Below the pieces are notes generated by a model. That model did no database searches, was not told the DNA's origin, and saw only the letters and a program-made list of their open reading frames with translations. From contig NZ_MRTD01000007.1 of the NCBI RefSeq assembly GCF_001956295.1, positions 248,001 to 312,000 on the forward strand: DNA of 64,000 bases, given 5' to 3'. Source of the DNA: Paenibacillus sp. FSL A5-0031. Lineage in GTDB: Bacteria > Bacillota > Bacilli > Paenibacillales > Paenibacillaceae. Position numbers and translations under genes: made by a program. Shown piece by piece: positions 63,604-64,000 of the stretch (its first letter is position 1; the number at the start of each line of letters is the position of its first letter).

Positions 63604-64000
63604 ATGAAAAGAGGACGTACTATAAGTAGTTATGTTCGCTGGAGCAGCTGCTCGATTTGAACAAAAAAGCTGAATAACATTAAAAAATAGCGGTGCTGGG
63701 GGTTATGCCTGCATCGCTGGTTATTCTTTATCCAAACCTGACGGCAATCACGTTCGGATTCATTTCACTCATTCGTCTCACTGATTTCACCGAAATCGCA
63801 TAACATCCTAAGCTCACATCTATCTCTAACGAACTGTATCCTGCTTATTAAGCATAAAACTGTCTTTCTGAAGTTTTAACGAACCGTATAGACGTTATAG
63901 ATTGCTAAAGAGGGTGTTATGCGTTACTTTTCTCGAAATAAGGATTCTGGAGTTCGTTAAAATTTTAATCCCTTATAAATGGGTTAAATAAGATCTGCTG
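63604..64000. other. Intergenic end of window
   Basis: No ORF is credible. AACGAAC(T/C)GTAT occurs near 63829 and near 63887, and GTTCGTTA near 63952; they look like parts of an interspersed repeat. An AGCGGTGC... / GCATCGCTGG hairpin lies near 63688. Confidence 0.4.

Overview
The window looks like chromosome from a spore-forming, low-to-mid GC Firmicute of the Paenibacillaceae, most likely Paenibacillus or a close relative. The evidence is the conserved prkC-rsgA-rpe-spoVM-rpmB-yloU-fakA-degV-recG block, a tripartite spore germinant receptor operon, SpoVIF-like and YjcZ-like sporulation peptides, a DUF2642 spore protein, strong GGAGG ribosome binding sites and a TPP riboswitch. The genus is an inference from gene content; no rRNA is present.

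Layout. (1) 1-12.1 kb: housekeeping core (PASTA kinase, ribosome GTPase, pentose-phosphate epimerase, SpoVM, L28, Asp23-like protein, fatty-acid kinase pair, RecG), then an SRAP DNA-protein crosslink peptidase and a DUF2515 protein. (2) 12.2-13.64 kb and 42.14-42.52 kb: the two halves of one SOS-type operon (small protein, UvrX/DinB-type Y-family DNA polymerase, YolD-like protein), split by an insertion. (3) 13,641-42,140: a 28.5-kb AT-rich mobile element of the Tn554 kind. Its right end carries tnpA, two paralogous tnpB genes and tnpC. Both junctions carry the hexamer GCGGCG, and the ends are imperfect inverted repeats. Removing the element at the hexamer restores a 421-codon polymerase ORF exactly. 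(4) 42.5-64 kb: ordinary chromosome with the ger operon, a glycosyltransferase-methyltransferase, a TPP-riboswitch thiamine/precursor transport operon, a cell-wall hydrolase, membrane proteins, an MBL hydrolase, a FAD/Rieske oxidoreductase with an MFS transporter, a NucA/NucB nuclease, and a MarR-MFS efflux pair with a clear operator.

The element is a defence and accessory island. It carries a lipase-like LCAT-fold hydrolase paired with a membrane protein, a probable MqsR-like toxin with an MqsA-Panacea antitoxin under a palindromic operator, a Ser/Thr kinase, two PIN nucleases that both end in a zinc ribbon, a Shedu (DUF4263) nuclease, a CoiA-like nuclease, a membrane-anchored Mrr nuclease, a DGQHR protein with an XRE regulator, and an octapeptide-repeat protein. 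It also carries an intact SOS operon with a Y-family polymerase of the type it interrupts, plus a decayed third copy.

The most striking feature is the possible circuit. The host SOS promoter, with two LexA boxes, points straight into the recombinase genes, which lie on the same strand as the interrupted polymerase. DNA damage could therefore drive recombinase expression, and precise excision would restore the host polymerase. The sequence shows the arrangement directly; the regulatory behaviour is inference.
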